Origin: Lachnospiraceae bacterium
Lineage (GTDB): Bacteria > Bacillota > Clostridia > Lachnospirales > Lachnospiraceae
Reading direction: 5' to 3'
DNA: 64,000 bases
Assembly (NCBI GenBank): GCA_021770345.1
Contig: JAETRD010000012.1
Location: 1-64,000, forward strand
Positions within the stretch are counted from its first letter, which is position 1; every line of letters starts with the position of its first letter. Both the position numbers and the translations under genes were made by a program. Below the pieces are notes generated by a model. That model was not told where the DNA came from and made no database searches. It was given only the letters and a program-made list of their open reading frames with translations. Positions 8,376-16,263 of the stretch are shown here, piece by piece.

Positions 8376-9216
8376 CCCTCAATGCGCCCTCTATCTGTTC
8401 GAAAAATCGGTCTAATTTCTGTTCTCTATCATCCTTTCCCGCATCTGCCCTTGCTTTCAGCATCGCTATCTCTGCTTTCTGCTTTTCGGTTGCCATATCC
8501 ATATGATCGGACAGCCACTGCAGTGCCCTCATACTGTCGGACAGCTTGATACTTACACCGTTTCTTCCCTGTTTCACTTCCGACACGATCGTTCCGTCTA
8601 CGTCGTTCGAATCCTTGAAATGCACTTTATTAATGGTTTGCATCATGACATTTCCGTCTTTATCGACGACTGGCCCGTCTTTTCCCATAACCGCGACCTC
8701 TTCTGTTCCCCATTTTAAAAAATCCGTCATGTCTGAAAACGCAATATCCATGTACTTTTGAAAAATGTCCGACTCGCTTAAAAATTCGCGATTGAGTTTC
8801 TCCTGTTTCAGTTTCAGGATTTCGGCTTTAACTTTAGGATTTTTAAGTAAATTTGAACCGTTTACTGCTGATGTAGCATAATTTCGCCCATATGCTTTTT
8901 GATACGCTTTCGTGGCGTTGAAGCACCGGATATAATAAAGGCAGAAGAGACGTTGCTTATCCGTCAATTCTGTATTTTGTATCACGGAGTCAACCTCGTA
9001 TTCTGCTTGTTCTCCCTTCTTCACATGTCCTTCTTTCGCAACGTTGCGTTTCTCCTTTTGCAACGTTGCGTTTCTCGTATCCCATGCATAGCGATTTTTC
9101 CAACTGCGCACGGTTCCCTCTGCTACATTGAGTTCTTTTGCAATTTCAATCAGCTTTAGCCCTTGCTTGTATAGTTCAAAGGCTTTTTCTGCTCTCGCAT
9201 CTTTTGCCCGTGGCAA
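8365..9216 (-). CDS. terS: Terminase small subunit (PBSX/XtmA type)
   Basis: This 283-residue DNA-recognition subunit starts at a TTG. The N-terminal helix-turn-helix (about residues 10-45, LYKQGLKLIEIAKELNVAEG then VRSWKNRY) is the phage terminase small-subunit N-terminal HTH. From residue 85 the Terminase_2 domain follows (LTDKQRLFCLYYI...NATKAYQKAYG). It binds the packaging site and loads the large subunit. Two near-identical palindromic repeats sit inside its own coding sequence at 9,038-9,076 and could be the binding site. It is the first gene after the candidate late promoter. Confidence 0.92.
   Translation of the reverse strand: MPRAKDARAEKAFELYKQGLKLIEIAKELNVAEGTVRSWKNRYAWDTRNATLQKEKRNVAKEGHVKKGEQAEYEVDSVIQNTELTDKQRLFCLYYIRCFNATKAYQKAYGRNYATSAVNGSNLLKNPKVKAEILKLKQEKLNREFLSESDIFQKYMDIAFSDMTDFLKWGTEEVAVMGKDGPVVDKDGNVMMQTINKVHFKDSNDVDGTIVSEVKQGRNGVSIKLSDSMRALQWLSDHMDMATEKQKAEIAMLKARADAGKDDREQKLDRFFEQIEGALRDVE
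9038..9076. repeat. Tandem 17-bp repeats with GCAACGTTGC palindrome, possible pac site
   Basis: GCAACGTTGCGTTTCTC occurs twice, at 9,038-9,054 and 9,060-9,076, with a 22-bp period. Each copy holds the perfect palindrome GCAACGTTGC. The period is not a multiple of three, so the repeat is not simply a protein repeat. Packaging sites often lie inside small terminase genes in headful phages, so this is a candidate recognition site. Confidence 0.45.
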
Positions 9217-9247
9217 AGACTATCACCTACCTTATTATTTTGCACGC

Positions 9248-9282
9248 GGAAAAGGCACCCACCAACTGTGAGTGCCTTTTCC
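9248..9282. terminator. Hairpin upstream of terS, possible attenuator
   Basis: GGAAAAGGCAC and GTGCCTTTTCC form an 11-bp stem with a 13-nt loop. It lies between the candidate late promoter and terS, so transcripts from that promoter must pass it. It could be a terminator for early transcripts or an attenuator in the late leader. Confidence 0.55.
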
Positions 9283-9348
9283 ACTGAGATATCAGGAGAC
9301 TTTTCGGATGGCAAGGATTACGGTTATCCGGCTTTTCACTCCTTGCAG

Positions 9349-9396
9349 TTTATACTATAGCACTTTAAAAACGAACAATCCGAACAAAGCGAACAA
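9349..9396 (-). promoter_or_regulatory. Candidate late promoter with three TTGTTCG repeats
   Basis: On the minus strand TTGTTCG occurs three times with an exact 9-bp period (9,390-9,396, 9,381-9,387, 9,372-9,378). It is followed by TATAGT (9,354-9,359) and TATAAA (9,349-9,354). The repeats take the place of a normal -35 box, as expected for an activator-dependent promoter. The sigma-like regulator encoded immediately upstream (9,409-9,834) is the obvious candidate activator. Confidence 0.55.
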
Positions 9397-9408
9397 ACTT
9401 TTACTTTT

Positions 9409-9834
9409 TTAATCTCCTGCCATCATAAATCTATTGAACTCCATTCTTATGCTGTCCCCCGTAGCATTCCCCCTCATTTCTGTCGCCACCTGTTCCCAGC
9501 TCTCCCCCTCGAAGTACTTGTACCGGATAATCCGCTGCATCCGGAGAGGGACGCTAAGCATCCACTGTTCGACTTGCAGCTTGATCTCTTCCGCTTTCGC
9601 CTTGCGTTCCTCCAGCATTCGCTCTTCTTCTCGCATCTTCCTGTCATTGTCGTATGTATATGCTGTCCCCTGTATTTTAAAATGCGCTTCGGTGTACGGA
9701 AAATCCGGCAGGGAGCCTTTCACACTGCTGGTATGTATCGTCTCTCTCCTTCGCCGGAGCTTCGCAATGTCCTGCTCGGTCTCCCTTACCAGCGCGCAGG
9801 CATCCTCGTATTGTTCCAGTATGTTTTTATTCAC
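9409..9834 (-). CDS. Sigma-factor-like phage late transcription regulator
   Basis: This is a 141-residue protein. The N-terminal half is a coiled-coil-like charged helix. The C-terminal part, about residues 95-140 (LRMQRIIRYKYFEGESWEQV...DSIRMEFNRFM), looks like a sigma-70 region 4 helix-turn-helix. Proteins of this size and fold directly upstream of terS are the ArpU/RinA-like or DUF1492-like late activators of Gram-positive phages. It starts at a GTG after GGGGGG and overlaps the stop of the BlaI-like gene. The three TTGTTCG repeats just downstream are its likely target (inference). Confidence 0.7.
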   Translation of the reverse strand: MNKNILEQYEDACALVRETEQDIAKLRRRRETIHTSSVKGSLPDFPYTEAHFKIQGTAYTYDNDRKMREEERMLEERKAKAEEIKLQVEQWMLSVPLRMQRIIRYKYFEGESWEQVATEMRGNATGDSIRMEFNRFMMAGD

Positions 9835-10170
9835 TCATTCCCCCCCTGCTGCATCAGTGCAGCTCTCTAAATCCTTCCGCGCCTGCAGGACGTCGCCGCC
9901 ATAAAACAGATCGACGACGTCCTGCAGCTCCTGCCTGCGATATTCCGCCGGCGGAATCGCCGACTTGTATAAGGTGCCCCGCCCTCTCCCTTCGGGCATC
10001 AGATATCCCTTTTCCGCCATCCGGCGGATGAACGTCGAGGCTGTCTGCGGCTTCCATGTCCGCTTAAACCGCCGGTTGACCTCCTCTTGTATCTCGCGCA
10101 GGCCGATCGCCTGCTGCATGTCCATGATTACTGCGAGTACCTCTCGCTCACACCCTGATAGTTTTTTCAT
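9835..10170 (-). CDS. BlaI/MecI/CopY-type winged-helix regulator
   Basis: This 111-residue protein starts MKKLSGCEREVLAVIMDMQQ and contains FKRTWKPQTASTFIRRMAEK followed by GYLMPEGRGRGTLYKSAI. This is the winged-helix pattern of penicillinase-repressor-type regulators. In phages such proteins are common but their targets are unknown. The start at 10,170 overlaps the previous stop as ATGA and has GGAG 10 nt upstream. A longer frame to 10,200 lacks a better site. It may act with the neighbouring sigma-like protein in the early-late switch. Confidence 0.7.
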   Translation of the reverse strand: MKKLSGCEREVLAVIMDMQQAIGLREIQEEVNRRFKRTWKPQTASTFIRRMAEKGYLMPEGRGRGTLYKSAIPPAEYRRQELQDVVDLFYGGDVLQARKDLESCTDAAGGE

Positions 10171-10370
10171 GCTTTGCTCGCTCCTTTGATTCCTATACAC
10201 TTACCGATGCACTCACCGATTTCTTTTTTTAATCGTTCTGCAACCTCGTCCACGTCATAGGCGATAGGCTGTTCTGCAATCGCTTGTTCCAGATTTGATG
10301 TCACTTCAACCAATACATTGTTTCTCAGGGAGTGCATGAGTGCGCTCCGGCTAATCAAATCATTACTCAT
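10167..10370 (-). CDS. Small conserved phage protein
   Basis: This 67-residue protein begins MSNDLISRSALMHSLRNN. Similar short proteins with an MSNDLISRSAL opening recur in early regions of clostridial phages, but no function is known to me. It contains two cysteines near the C-terminus (IGECIGKCIGIK). It overlaps both neighbours by a few bases, consistent with one early transcript. Confidence 0.6.
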   Translation of the reverse strand: MSNDLISRSALMHSLRNNVLVEVTSNLEQAIAEQPIAYDVDEVAERLKKEIGECIGKCIGIKGASKA

Positions 10371-10845
10371 TCTTTCTCAGCCTTTCTAATTTTTTCAATG
10401 TGGCTTCGGCTTCTTTTTTTGCGAGAAACCACGTTACCTTGTAAGATTCTTCGATCACGCTCATCATGCCGTTGCACGTTGATAACAGATATCCGGTTGC
10501 CGAAATCTCTATCCGGTCTACCACCTGCTCGTATACCCGATTATTCTCTTTGCGGCCGTTTAATACGTTTAATTTATAATTTACTTCGCTTGGTATGACG
10601 TAAATTGTGTCTCCCACCGCACAGGGCGGTCTCAGCAGATGCCCTCGCTCCTCCAAATCCTCATATTCCCCGAGCTTGTTAAAACATTTATAAATCGCGC
10701 AGTCATCGCAACCGTCGTGCCCCTCCTCTGTTGCTTCGCAGTATTCACAGCACATGTCGCAGTCATCCACTCCTCCGGCCCTGTCTATGCTACACATTTC
10801 TCTCGGCACATACGCGCCGCAATATTCTGTTGTTAACCTCCCCAT
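10363..10845 (-). CDS. Cysteine-rich phage protein of unknown function
   Basis: This is a 160-residue protein. The first 60 residues hold ten cysteines in close pairs (for example CDMCCEYC and CDDCAIYKC), suggesting a metal-binding domain. This is followed by LGEYEDLEE and a beta-rich part with VGDTIYVI. Proteins with this LGEYEDLEE stretch are frequent in Firmicutes phages and remain uncharacterised. The ATG at 10,845 has AGGAGG 9 nt upstream, so the longer upstream frame is not used. Confidence 0.65.
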   Translation of the reverse strand: MGRLTTEYCGAYVPREMCSIDRAGGVDDCDMCCEYCEATEEGHDGCDDCAIYKCFNKLGEYEDLEERGHLLRPPCAVGDTIYVIPSEVNYKLNVLNGRKENNRVYEQVVDRIEISATGYLLSTCNGMMSVIEESYKVTWFLAKKEAEATLKKLERLRKNE

Positions 10846-10889
10846 TCTGCAAATCCTCCTTCCCAAACTATTGCAATTTTTCCAGTAGT

Positions 10890-11132
10890 TTAATTCTCCC
10901 AGCAGAAAATACAATATCCTTCCGCGAGCCCGTACTGCGGGCAATCCCTCAATATGTACGATATCTGTACCTCTATGACATTACCCGTAAGCTTTTGCCC
11001 GTCATATTCCATCAGCTGCACGGTGTCTCCTGCCTGGTAATCCCTGTCGTCCTTGCGGATTTCAAATCGTTTTCGCCCGGCTCTTGCGTCCGCGAAATAC
11101 TCTGGCAGAGTTTTGATGATGTGTTTTTTCAC
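10890..11132 (-). CDS. DUF3850 (ASCH/PUA-like) protein
   Basis: This is an 80-residue protein from a GTG at 11,132, with GGAGG 9 nt upstream. The motif LPEYFADARAGRKRFEIRKD followed by YQAGDTVQLMEYD is the DUF3850 signature, a small beta-barrel of the ASCH/PUA superfamily thought to bind RNA or modified nucleotides. It is a common early phage gene. The longer frame upstream would overlap the methyltransferase gene extensively and is not supported. The role is unknown. Confidence 0.75.
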   Translation of the reverse strand: MKKHIIKTLPEYFADARAGRKRFEIRKDDRDYQAGDTVQLMEYDGQKLTGNVIEVQISYILRDCPQYGLAEGYCIFCWEN

Positions 11133-11146
11133 CTGTCGCTCCCTCC

Positions 11147-12688
11147 TCATGCGAACCGGAGTTGTCCGGTCTGCTCTGCTTCTATTTGCATATTCTTTGT
11201 CCGCTTGCACCGACACAACTCCGGCAGATTTGCCTTTACCAACGCCGCCGGAATCGGCGGACATACCGCATTCCCGCAGCGCCTGACCTGTTCGCTTCGC
11301 GGGTAAGCCTTTCCCGCATAATCCCGATCGATGATATAATCTGCCGGAAATCCCTGACACCCGTACAGTTCCCGCGGCTCCAGCATTCGCAGGCCGATGT
11401 CTACGATTTGATAATCGACCCCCTGTATCGTCACAAGCCCGAATCTGTCATGCGTCGGGATCGTGTCCAGCGGCTCGCGCGCATCCTGTCCCGTCCCCTG
11501 TCCGTAATATTTTATTAAAAACGCCCTGACCTCCCCAAAATGACCGCCTCCCGCATCCGCGGTGATTGTCCCCAGGGGCATCCGCATATCCTGTCCGATT
11601 CCGGTTTTATAAAACTTGCTCAAAAATGATGTCACTAATCCATAACGGTTTGACGTGTCGAGTGTCATGATCGGCTCTCCTATCGCCTGCCCCCTCACCT
11701 CTCCCTGTGCAGTCTCGGAATGATACTGTATCAGCGCCGGCGCAATGATAAAATTTCTGTTCCCGGCCGTAATCGTCGGGAGAGGTGCTTCTATTCCGGC
11801 TCCCCTATTATTTTCATTATTACACATGACGTAAGGCGTGAACTGTTGTCCCTCTTGCCCTCCGAAATCGGCGGGTATTATAAATGGCTCCGGATTTTCT
11901 ATCACAAATTTTTTAAGTCCTCTTGCAATCCGCTCCATCGTTTTCGGCGCCAGCGGCCGGACCGCCCGAATGCCGTATTTTGCCTTTATCTCCTCCGCCG
12001 TATCGAAAATGGATGGGCACGGCAGAGAAAAGTCTATCTGTGTGTATGTCCCTACATACGGCTGCATGAGTCCCGCCTTTACTGTCTCACTGTCTGCCGG
12101 CCCATGTGTCGGCAAAGGCCAGATAATCGGTCGTCCGTCGCAACGCGCAACCAAAAAGAATCTCTTGCGCATCGTCGGCGCCCCGTAATCTGCCGCCACC
12201 AGCTCCCGGTATTCCACCTGATACCCCATGTCTTTTAGCTGCCCGACAAGTTTTTTAAACGTCTCCCCCTGTTTTGCTTTGATGGGCCTGTGCCTACGGT
12301 TGAGCGGCCCCCACGTCTTAAATTCCTCCACATTTTCCAGCATTATTACATCCGGGCGGACAAGTCCTGCCCACCGACAGGTCACCCATGCCAAACCCCT
12401 GATGTTTTTATCCTTTGGTTTTCCGCCTTTGGCTTTGCTAAAATGCTTGCAGTCGGGTGAAAACCATGCCAGCGCGACTGGATGCCCATTACAAACCTTT
12501 ATCGGGTCGATATCCCAAACCGACTCGCAGTAATGCCTCGTGCTTGGGTGATTTGTCTTATGCATCCGGATTGCCTCCGGATCGTGGTTAATTGCAATGT
12601 CCACGCTGATTCCGGTCGCCATTTCAATTCCCGTGCTTGCTCCGCCGCCTCCGGCAAAATTGTCCACGATTAATCTCCCGTCTATCAC
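11147..12688 (-). CDS. DNA cytosine-5 methyltransferase
   Basis: This is a 513-residue enzyme. Motif I is NFAGGGGASTGIEMA and binds AdoMet. Motif IV reads FSPDCKHFSKAKGG, so the catalytic cysteine is present but the usual Pro-Cys pair is Pro-Asp-Cys. Motif VI ENVEEF, a target-recognition region after residue 230 and C-terminal motifs IX-X (ELYGCQGFPADY, GNAVCPP) are present. No restriction enzyme gene is next to it, so it is an orphan methylase that may protect phage DNA. It starts at a GTG overlapping the stop of the adenine methylase (GTGA). Confidence 0.88.
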   Translation of the reverse strand: MIDGRLIVDNFAGGGGASTGIEMATGISVDIAINHDPEAIRMHKTNHPSTRHYCESVWDIDPIKVCNGHPVALAWFSPDCKHFSKAKGGKPKDKNIRGLAWVTCRWAGLVRPDVIMLENVEEFKTWGPLNRRHRPIKAKQGETFKKLVGQLKDMGYQVEYRELVAADYGAPTMRKRFFLVARCDGRPIIWPLPTHGPADSETVKAGLMQPYVGTYTQIDFSLPCPSIFDTAEEIKAKYGIRAVRPLAPKTMERIARGLKKFVIENPEPFIIPADFGGQEGQQFTPYVMCNNENNRGAGIEAPLPTITAGNRNFIIAPALIQYHSETAQGEVRGQAIGEPIMTLDTSNRYGLVTSFLSKFYKTGIGQDMRMPLGTITADAGGGHFGEVRAFLIKYYGQGTGQDAREPLDTIPTHDRFGLVTIQGVDYQIVDIGLRMLEPRELYGCQGFPADYIIDRDYAGKAYPRSEQVRRCGNAVCPPIPAALVKANLPELCRCKRTKNMQIEAEQTGQLRFA

Positions 12689-13494
12689 TGCATCGCCTCC
12701 TGTATGCTTATTTGCCTGTTGTATGGCTCAAAATTCATCCACAGAATTTCCCGCTTTTTACTACATACCTGTGAGTATGTGGTTGTTTCTTCCTTGTGCC
12801 ATCCTTTCAGCCGGTCATTATACAAATCGTTATCATACCCCGACAAAATCACCGGTCCTTTGTGCGCCAAGATGACATCCAGTAAATCGTTTTGTCCTTT
12901 ATCATCCAGTTCATATCTGTACTGTTTTCCGTGTCTGGTCTGCAACACATAGGGCGGATCGCCGTAGATAAGCACGTTCGGGTGATTAAACCTCTCAATC
13001 AGTTCCACAGCTGGGCGATTCTCAATCTGCACTCCACGCAGCCTTTCTGCCGCCTGCATAATCTTTTCCGGCAATCTACACCAATCTTGCGAAGCGTATG
13101 CTCTTTCCCTCCCCTGTACGTCGTTCTTCCACCCGACTTTTTCCCCGTTCGTCCGAAATCCGTGCCCCATATTTAACCGGATATAAAAATTCACGGCCCG
13201 CCCGAAGCTGTCTTTCGGCTCTGCCTTAAATGCCTCCTCATACACTTGCCTTGCATACGGCGTATAATAAATCTCATGCGCCAGCCGTTCCGGATCTCGC
13301 CTCATCCATTCGAACAGATTGACGACATTCCCGTCGAGGTCGTTTACCGTCTCTATGTTTGATCTCGGCTTATTAAAAAGCACCGCTCCGCTCCCGAAAA
13401 ACGCCTCCAAGTAACTGTGATGCTCTGGAAAAAATCCGATGATCCAATTTGCTATACTCCATTTGCTTCCTGGGTATTTCATAATTGCTTTCAT
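12685..13494 (-). CDS. DNA adenine methyltransferase (Dam/D12 class)
   Basis: This is a 269-residue protein. It starts MKAIMKYPGSKWSIANWII, giving the AdoMet-binding motif with the PGSK and FFGSGAVLF segments of the D12 class, and has the catalytic DPPY at about residue 190. It methylates N6 of adenine, with a target that cannot be read from sequence. The start at 13,494 is chosen because family members begin at MKAIMKYPG. A GTG 30 nt upstream is in frame. It forms a coupled pair with the cytosine methylase downstream. The phage probably uses both to evade host restriction. Confidence 0.88.
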   Translation of the reverse strand: MKAIMKYPGSKWSIANWIIGFFPEHHSYLEAFFGSGAVLFNKPRSNIETVNDLDGNVVNLFEWMRRDPERLAHEIYYTPYARQVYEEAFKAEPKDSFGRAVNFYIRLNMGHGFRTNGEKVGWKNDVQGRERAYASQDWCRLPEKIMQAAERLRGVQIENRPAVELIERFNHPNVLIYGDPPYVLQTRHGKQYRYELDDKGQNDLLDVILAHKGPVILSGYDNDLYNDRLKGWHKEETTTYSQVCSKKREILWMNFEPYNRQISIQEAMQ

Positions 13495-13548
13495 TTTCTC
13501 AAGAGAGCCCCGACATATCGCCACCCTGGCCGGAGGCTCGGCTCCTTT

Positions 13549-14799
13549 CTATAACATTTCGTTTAATGGTAATTCGATTTGTTCCGCAGGGACGTCTTCC
13601 CACGGCACCCCGATATAATCAAGCACTCGGCCCCAACCATATTTTTCGCCGGTATCCTGATCGGTGCAGCACTTATACATGTAAAACTCCCACTCTGCGG
13701 GATTCCGCTCCCGCAAACGGTCAAATCTATGCGGCCGCGGCTCCATGTGTATCCCGAAGCCGCACATGCTGCAGCCTGTGCGCTGCGCTCCGGTTGTATA
13801 AAGATTTCCCGCATCGTCCTCCCTGATGTCTCCGTATATCTCCGGGATAATCGTGTCAACGGGCTCGTATGGGATTACATTTCCGTCTTTGTCTCTGATG
13901 TAATCCTGCTCGTAATAAAGCTGTTCGAACTTTTCGGTGTGCTCGTGATACCACTTATCCATTTCCATCGCCAACCGCAGGATGTCATTTCGCAGGTATG
14001 GTGCAAACGGCGCTGACCGCATTACTGTTTTGCCGTAGTAGTTGCATCCATTGTCTGTAAGTGATTCTTCTCTTTGCCCGTGCTCCGATGCCATTAATCC
14101 CAAAAACGGGAAGCTGTTATTCTTTTTTGCCCAATCGTCGCATGGTTTTTCTTTTAGCCAGTAACAACATCTGTTTGACACCTTGAAATTCGGAATCTGA
14201 TAATGCACTCCCTTATTCTCGTTTTCGTAGCCGCCGAATAATTTAAGCCACTTCTGCGGCAACTTCATCCGGCTGTTTTTTTGAAAATGCCCTAGTTTCC
14301 CACACTCTCCCGTGATGATGGCGTGACGGACCGTCTTGTTCTTTTCGCTCGGATTTTGCAATAGTGCTATTTTTCCGGCAATTCGCTTGCTGATGACGGG
14401 GAATCCGATTTCGTTTATTACCTGAACCTTTGTTTTATAAGACTGCAAGATTGTGACGCCAAGCGCTTTATGCACCCTTTGAATACTTTTGTCTTCCAGC
14501 CCTGACACCGAAATCGCCGGAACGTTAATCCCTATTGATTTTAAAAAGACAAGTAATGTTATACTGTCCAATCCTCCTACGGATACATGGGCGTTATGCT
14601 CTCGTATATCCATTTGTTCGATAAATTCACGCGCCCGTAGCTCCGAACGTCTCTTTTTTATCTCATACGGCAGATTCTGCATGGCGGTCATTCGTGCCTT
14701 TGCTTCTTGCTTCTTTTTCTTCCATTCCGCAAACCCATCGTCTTGTTCGGAGACTTCTCCTACAGTACCCCCATTTAAAAAATTCAATATTTCCTGCAT
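13549..14799 (-). CDS. PAPS-reductase-like PP-loop protein
   Basis: This is a 416-residue protein of the phosphoadenosine phosphosulfate reductase / adenine nucleotide alpha hydrolase superfamily. The PP-loop at about residue 73 reads SVGGLDSITL, so the first serine of the usual SGGxDS is replaced by valine. Two cysteine clusters follow: NRCCYW near residue 210, and GCSMCGFGIHMEPRPHRF near 345, which could hold an iron-sulfur cluster. Phage members of this family are common but unproven. Sulfur transfer to DNA or tRNA is one option. It lies directly upstream of the two DNA methylases. Confidence 0.75.
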   Translation of the reverse strand: MQEILNFLNGGTVGEVSEQDDGFAEWKKKKQEAKARMTAMQNLPYEIKKRRSELRAREFIEQMDIREHNAHVSVGGLDSITLLVFLKSIGINVPAISVSGLEDKSIQRVHKALGVTILQSYKTKVQVINEIGFPVISKRIAGKIALLQNPSEKNKTVRHAIITGECGKLGHFQKNSRMKLPQKWLKLFGGYENENKGVHYQIPNFKVSNRCCYWLKEKPCDDWAKKNNSFPFLGLMASEHGQREESLTDNGCNYYGKTVMRSAPFAPYLRNDILRLAMEMDKWYHEHTEKFEQLYYEQDYIRDKDGNVIPYEPVDTIIPEIYGDIREDDAGNLYTTGAQRTGCSMCGFGIHMEPRPHRFDRLRERNPAEWEFYMYKCCTDQDTGEKYGWGRVLDYIGVPWEDVPAEQIELPLNEML

Positions 14800-14870
14800 T
14801 TCCCTGAAAGAAACCCGGCGCGCCTGTTATCCGGATAGGTTCCGTGCTCCTTTCTTTTGGTTTTGTGTTA

Positions 14871-15059
14871 TTATTTTATACTGTTTCCCTGCTTCCCGCC
14901 GGCCTGTGTCTTTCCGCCGTATTTCCGCTGGTACTCCATCTGATACGCCGGCCGGCGGAACCGCTCAAGCGCAGCCGGATCCACATGCTTTTCCGGCAGT
15001 GACTTTTTAATCCGTGTCTCTACGGCGCTCGCCCGGCGGAGCTTGTAATCCCTGTGCAT
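14871..15059 (-). CDS. Small basic phage protein
   Basis: This 62-residue protein is rich in Lys, Arg and Gly (MHRDYKLRRASAVETRIKKS ...). It starts at 15,059 with GGGGG 7 nt upstream and overlaps the end of the preceding gene by 53 nt. No domain was recognised. Its charge suggests nucleic acid contact, but that is only a guess. Confidence 0.45.
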   Translation of the reverse strand: MHRDYKLRRASAVETRIKKSLPEKHVDPAALERFRRPAYQMEYQRKYGGKTQAGGKQGNSIK

Positions 15060-15360
15060 ATCCCATCCCCCTTATCACTGCGACAACGTCGCGATACTCG
15101 CTTTCTAGCTTTGCGATCTTGGCATCCAGCGTGTCCATGTACTTGAACAGCGCCTTTCGGTACTCTTTGTCTGTCATTTCGCGCGTCCGTGGTTTCCCTT
15201 TCGTCGGGATTGCGATCCGGACTGTTTCGCCTCCGCGAGTCAAAACGTCGATAATCTCCGCCCGGCTTGTCGCGTTTAATTCGGCGAGCATCTGCAACTG
15301 TTCGCCCTTGTTTTTGGCAAGGCGGTAGTTCCGGCAGATTTCGTTTTCCGTCATTTCCAT
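15007..15360 (-). CDS. Phage protein of unknown function
   Basis: This is a 117-residue protein with an N-terminal helix-turn-helix-like stretch (EICRNYRLAKNKGEQLQMLA, then LNATSRAEIIDVL) and a C-terminal coiled segment. Similar proteins with an ICRxYRxAKN opening occur beside replication genes in clostridial phages, and a DNA-binding role is plausible. The ATG at 15,360 has GGAGG 7 nt upstream. It follows the replication gene by only a few bases. Confidence 0.6.
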   Translation of the reverse strand: MEMTENEICRNYRLAKNKGEQLQMLAELNATSRAEIIDVLTRGGETVRIAIPTKGKPRTREMTDKEYRKALFKYMDTLDAKIAKLESEYRDVVAVIRGMGYAQGLQAPPGERRRDTD

Positions 15361-15363
15361 CGT

Positions 15364-16149
15364 TTAACCTCCCGCATCTGCTTGCAGTAGCATCGTCTCA
15401 AGCGCGTCGTAATCGTATTCGCGCTGGTTAAAGTTATTAAAGGCATTTTTCTTCTGCAGCTTCGGTGGTTCCGGCAGAATCCCTTTTGGCCTCGCTCTGT
15501 CCTGCGCTCTGCTCAACCAGTTATTAAAAAAACGCTTCGCTCCGCCTCTGGTCTTCCTGTTTTTCTCGTTCGCCAAGCACCAAGCCTCCATCTTCCGGAG
15601 CTCCTCTCTTACATCAATGCCCCGATAGAGCTGCTGGTAAGTTACCACGTCGTTCTCGGTTATGATGTATTCAGACTCATCGTTTAAAATCAGCTTTCCG
15701 GCGCAAGGCGATTCATCGTCCGGCGCAAATAGTTTTTTATTATTAACAGGTACAAGTACAGGTACATTATCAGTATCAGGGTTATTTTGCTTTTCAAAAA
15801 AACCATTTGCTTTTTTTGCTTTTTCTTGCTTTTCCAAAAAACCATTTGGTTCCTTTGCTTTTTCTTGCTTTTCGGAAATGTCGTTTGCTTTTTTGGGTCT
15901 CCCGCCAAGCGTTCCGGCGCTCCGGCGCTTTTCCACTTTGTCCATGTACGCCGCAAAATCCCTGTCCATCCGCTCTTTAATGATGCCGAATATCATGTCT
16001 GTCACGGCATCAAGCTCCGGTTGCTCCTCTCCGGACGCGTAAGACAGTATCGCGGTCAGCAGTTCGCCCCTCTGTTCCATGTTTAATTTTTTAATATGCT
16101 TAAAATACTCCGCATACAGGACAAAACTGCTCTTTTCTCCTTCCTGCAA
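15364..16149 (-). CDS. Phage replisome-organizer-like protein with internal repeats
   Basis: This is a 261-residue protein. The N-terminal ~85 residues (SSFVLYAEYFKHIKKLNMEQ, SYASGEE, FGIIKERMDRDF) match the DUF6291-like N-terminal domain of phage replication initiators. A linker holds two to three copies of a 13-residue repeat (EKQEKAKxxNGFx). The C-terminal part has AKRFFNNWLSRAQD, typical of DnaD-like replication proteins. The start is a TTG with GGGGG 5 nt upstream. Coding repeats in such genes often coincide with the phage replication origin. Confidence 0.7.
   Translation of the reverse strand: MQEGEKSSFVLYAEYFKHIKKLNMEQRGELLTAILSYASGEEQPELDAVTDMIFGIIKERMDRDFAAYMDKVEKRRSAGTLGGRPKKANDISEKQEKAKEPNGFLEKQEKAKKANGFFEKQNNPDTDNVPVLVPVNNKKLFAPDDESPCAGKLILNDESEYIITENDVVTYQQLYRGIDVREELRKMEAWCLANEKNRKTRGGAKRFFNNWLSRAQDRARPKGILPEPPKLQKKNAFNNFNQREYDYDALETMLLQADAGG
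15790..15888. repeat. 39-bp direct repeats, possible replication origin
   Basis: The segment starting CTTTTCaaaaaaaCCATTTG recurs with a 39-bp period (about 15,790, 15,829 and, more diverged, 15,868). It is strongly strand-asymmetric (T-rich on plus). Iterons inside the initiator gene are a common origin arrangement in phages of Gram-positive bacteria. Confidence 0.4.
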
Positions 16150-16164
16150 GCCTTCCCCCTTTCT

Positions 16165-16184
16165 CCCCGGGATAAATCCCGGGG
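16165..16184. other. Perfect 8-bp hairpin upstream of the replication gene
   Basis: CCCCGGGA and TCCCGGGG flank a TAAA loop. It lies directly 5' of the ribosome site and TTG start of the replication gene, with no T-run. It could tune translation. Confidence 0.35.
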
Positions 16185-16263
16185 CATCATGGCTTTCGCA
16201 ACTCGTGATATATTCGAAATCCGCATGAAGGTTTCTTTTCGGCAGATGCCGCGGTGTTTCAAC

